Below are positions 6,171-7,046 of a stretch of 7,046 bases of DNA, one piece after another. The DNA comes from an uncultured Roseiflexaceae bacterium (GTDB taxonomy: Bacteria; Chloroflexota; Chloroflexia; Chloroflexales; Roseiflexaceae). The stretch lies in the NCBI GenBank assembly GCA_903932805.1, contig CAIZHO010000209.1:1-7046 (forward strand). The letters are read 5' to 3'. The notes beneath the pieces are model-generated. The model searched no databases. It had not been told where the DNA came from and saw nothing but the letters and a program-made list of their open reading frames with translations. The translations under genes and the position numbers were made by a program. Every line of letters starts with the position of its first letter. Positions within the stretch are counted from its first letter, which is position 1.

Positions 6171-6204
6171 AACAAAAACTGCGCATTTGTGGACACGAAG
6201 GAGG

Positions 6205-7046
6205 CTACGACGCTGGGCTGAGTGATTTGTTCCGGTCGACATAATCGATGACGGCTAATGCTTCGTCGATGTCGACCAGGCTGACGAGTCCGAGGAACTC
6301 TTTGCCACTGAACACTGCAGCAACATCATCCGATGCAGCGCCGATGGTGGAGCGGACCTCGTCGAGGGACATGGTGTGTGCGACACGTACGAAATCGCGG
6401 TTCATGATGGCGGCGACATACTGATCCGCCGGTTCGGCAGCGAGTGCTTCGAGCACGTGTTGGCGCGTGACAATGCCGAGCAATGTATTGCCTTGGACGA
6501 CGGCGAAATCGGGTTGGTACGACGTCAATATAAGGTCGACCACACGGCTGGTGCGATCGGCGGGGGACAACGTGACGGCCATGCGATTGTAGGCATCGCC
6601 GACTAAGCGCGATTCGAGCAGGCTGCGGGCGCGTGATTCGCCGCGTTCGTTGCCGGCACTAAAAAAGATGAACAATGCAGTCACTGCCAGAAAAATCTGG
6701 CCGCTCATGACCGCAATGGTCCCGATGACGGCTGCGACGCCTTGGCTGATGACGGTGGCATAGGTCGTTGCCGTGCGTTCTGACAGCAACATTGCCAGCC
6801 CAGCACGGAGGATGCGCCCGCCGTCGAGCGGGAACGCAGGCAGCAGATTGAACAACACCAGCATCACATTGGCCGAATAGAGCCCCGTCAGCAACAACGA
6901 GATACTCGGTGCTGATTCGGGTCCGGGGAAGTTAACAAAGGTCGCCGACAGTCCCACAAACGGGAGTAAGCAGAGTGCAATCACGACGTTGACCAGCGGA
7001 CCGGCGACGGCGATCCAGAGTTCGTCGCGGGGGGATTTGGGGGCTC
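6205..7046 (-). CDS. Site-2 protease family (M50) membrane metalloprotease with two CBS domains, 5' end cut by window edge
   Basis: Intramembrane zinc protease of the S2P/M50 family, whose members cleave transmembrane anti-sigma factors or other membrane substrates. The frame is open from the window edge through 279 codons to TAG at 6207-6205; the start codon and the HExxH zinc site lie outside. Visible in order: DELWIAVAGPLVNVVIA, a conserved M50 helix near 6985-7020; a short outer loop; a helix leading into LFNLLPAFPLDGGR, the second family motif, whose aspartate (codon 6825-6823) is the third zinc ligand; two more hydrophobic helices (about 6760-6655); then a cytoplasmic tail with two CBS repeats (about 6600-6440 and 6430-6240: AVTLSPADRTSRVVDLI...LLGIVTRQHVLEAL, and DFVRVAHTMSLDEV...FLGLVSLVDIDEAL). 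CBS pairs usually sense adenosine nucleotides, suggesting energy-responsive control. This layout resembles the Rip3-type S2P subgroup. The GTG at 6984 is internal to the conserved helix and is not the true start. Confidence 0.94.
   Translation of the reverse strand, partial: APKSPRDELWIAVAGPLVNVVIALCLLPFVGLSATFVNFPGPESAPSISLLLTGLYSANVMLVLFNLLPAFPLDGGRILRAGLAMLLSERTATTYATVISQGVAAVIGTIAVMSGQIFLAVTALFIFFSAGNERGESRARSLLESRLVGDAYNRMAVTLSPADRTSRVVDLILTSYQPDFAVVQGNTLLGIVTRQHVLEALAAEPADQYVAAIMNRDFVRVAHTMSLDEVRSTIGAASDDVAAVFSGKEFLGLVSLVDIDEALAVIDYVDRNKSLSPAS

Noticed and set aside
6127..6186. N-terminal extension of the ParB-like protein from ATG 6186
   Set aside because: The 20 extra residues are unlike ParB N-termini and the extended -10 promoter is inside them. 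ATG 6126 has an SD and matches the domain start.
6171..6204. Possible terminator after the M50 peptidase gene
   Set aside because: A T-rich run follows TGCGCA on the minus strand, but the palindrome is too short to form a hairpin.
5077..6204. Canonical parS site near the parB-like gene
   Set aside because: No 16-bp palindrome resembling TGTTTCACGTGAAACA was found in the gene, its promoter region or elsewhere in the window on reading.

Overview
The window is a compact bacterial chromosomal segment. All five genes read on the minus strand, so transcription runs from high to low coordinates, and both edges cut through a gene. Base composition looks moderately GC-rich (mid to upper 50s % by eye). 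Shine-Dalgarno sites and sigma70-like -10 boxes are recognisable. An intracellular GH78 alpha-L-rhamnosidase, a DeaD-type RNA helicase, a WYL regulator, a ParB-like protein and a membrane site-2 protease with CBS domains would fit a free-living heterotroph such as a member of Chloroflexota or a related phylum. That placement is a weak inference: no rRNA or lineage marker is present.

In transcription order: (1) 7046-6205, the C-terminal part of an M50 (site-2 protease) membrane metalloprotease with two C-terminal CBS domains. (2) 6204-6127, an intergenic region with an extended -10 promoter (TGCTATACT) and an operator-like dyad over the predicted transcription start. (3) 6126-5077, a ParB/Spo0J-like protein with an atypical CTP-binding box (GLRR instead of GERR) and an unusual C-terminus. 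(4) 5068 (or 5080)-4052, a WYL-domain transcriptional regulator whose alternative ATG overlaps the parB-like stop codon as ATGA, so the two form an operon. (5) 4051-3950, an intergenic region with an AT-rich inverted repeat and a TATAAT promoter. (6) 3949-2297, a DEAD-box RNA helicase with a C-terminal DbpA-type RNA-binding domain; it starts at GTG behind a perfect AAGGAGG. (7) 2271-2240, a strong Rho-independent terminator. (8) 2190-1, the first 730 codons of a GH78 alpha-L-rhamnosidase running off the left edge.

The segment falls into three or four transcription units. The helicase is bracketed by its own promoter and terminator, and the rhamnosidase is separate from it. The most interesting part is the parB-like/WYL operon: a DNA-binding CTPase-fold protein with a substitution at a residue needed for CTP hydrolysis in ParB, co-translated with a ligand-sensing regulator, with no parA and no canonical parS site visible. 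There is no mobile element, CRISPR array, tRNA or rRNA, and no gene-free stretch longer than about 105 bases.
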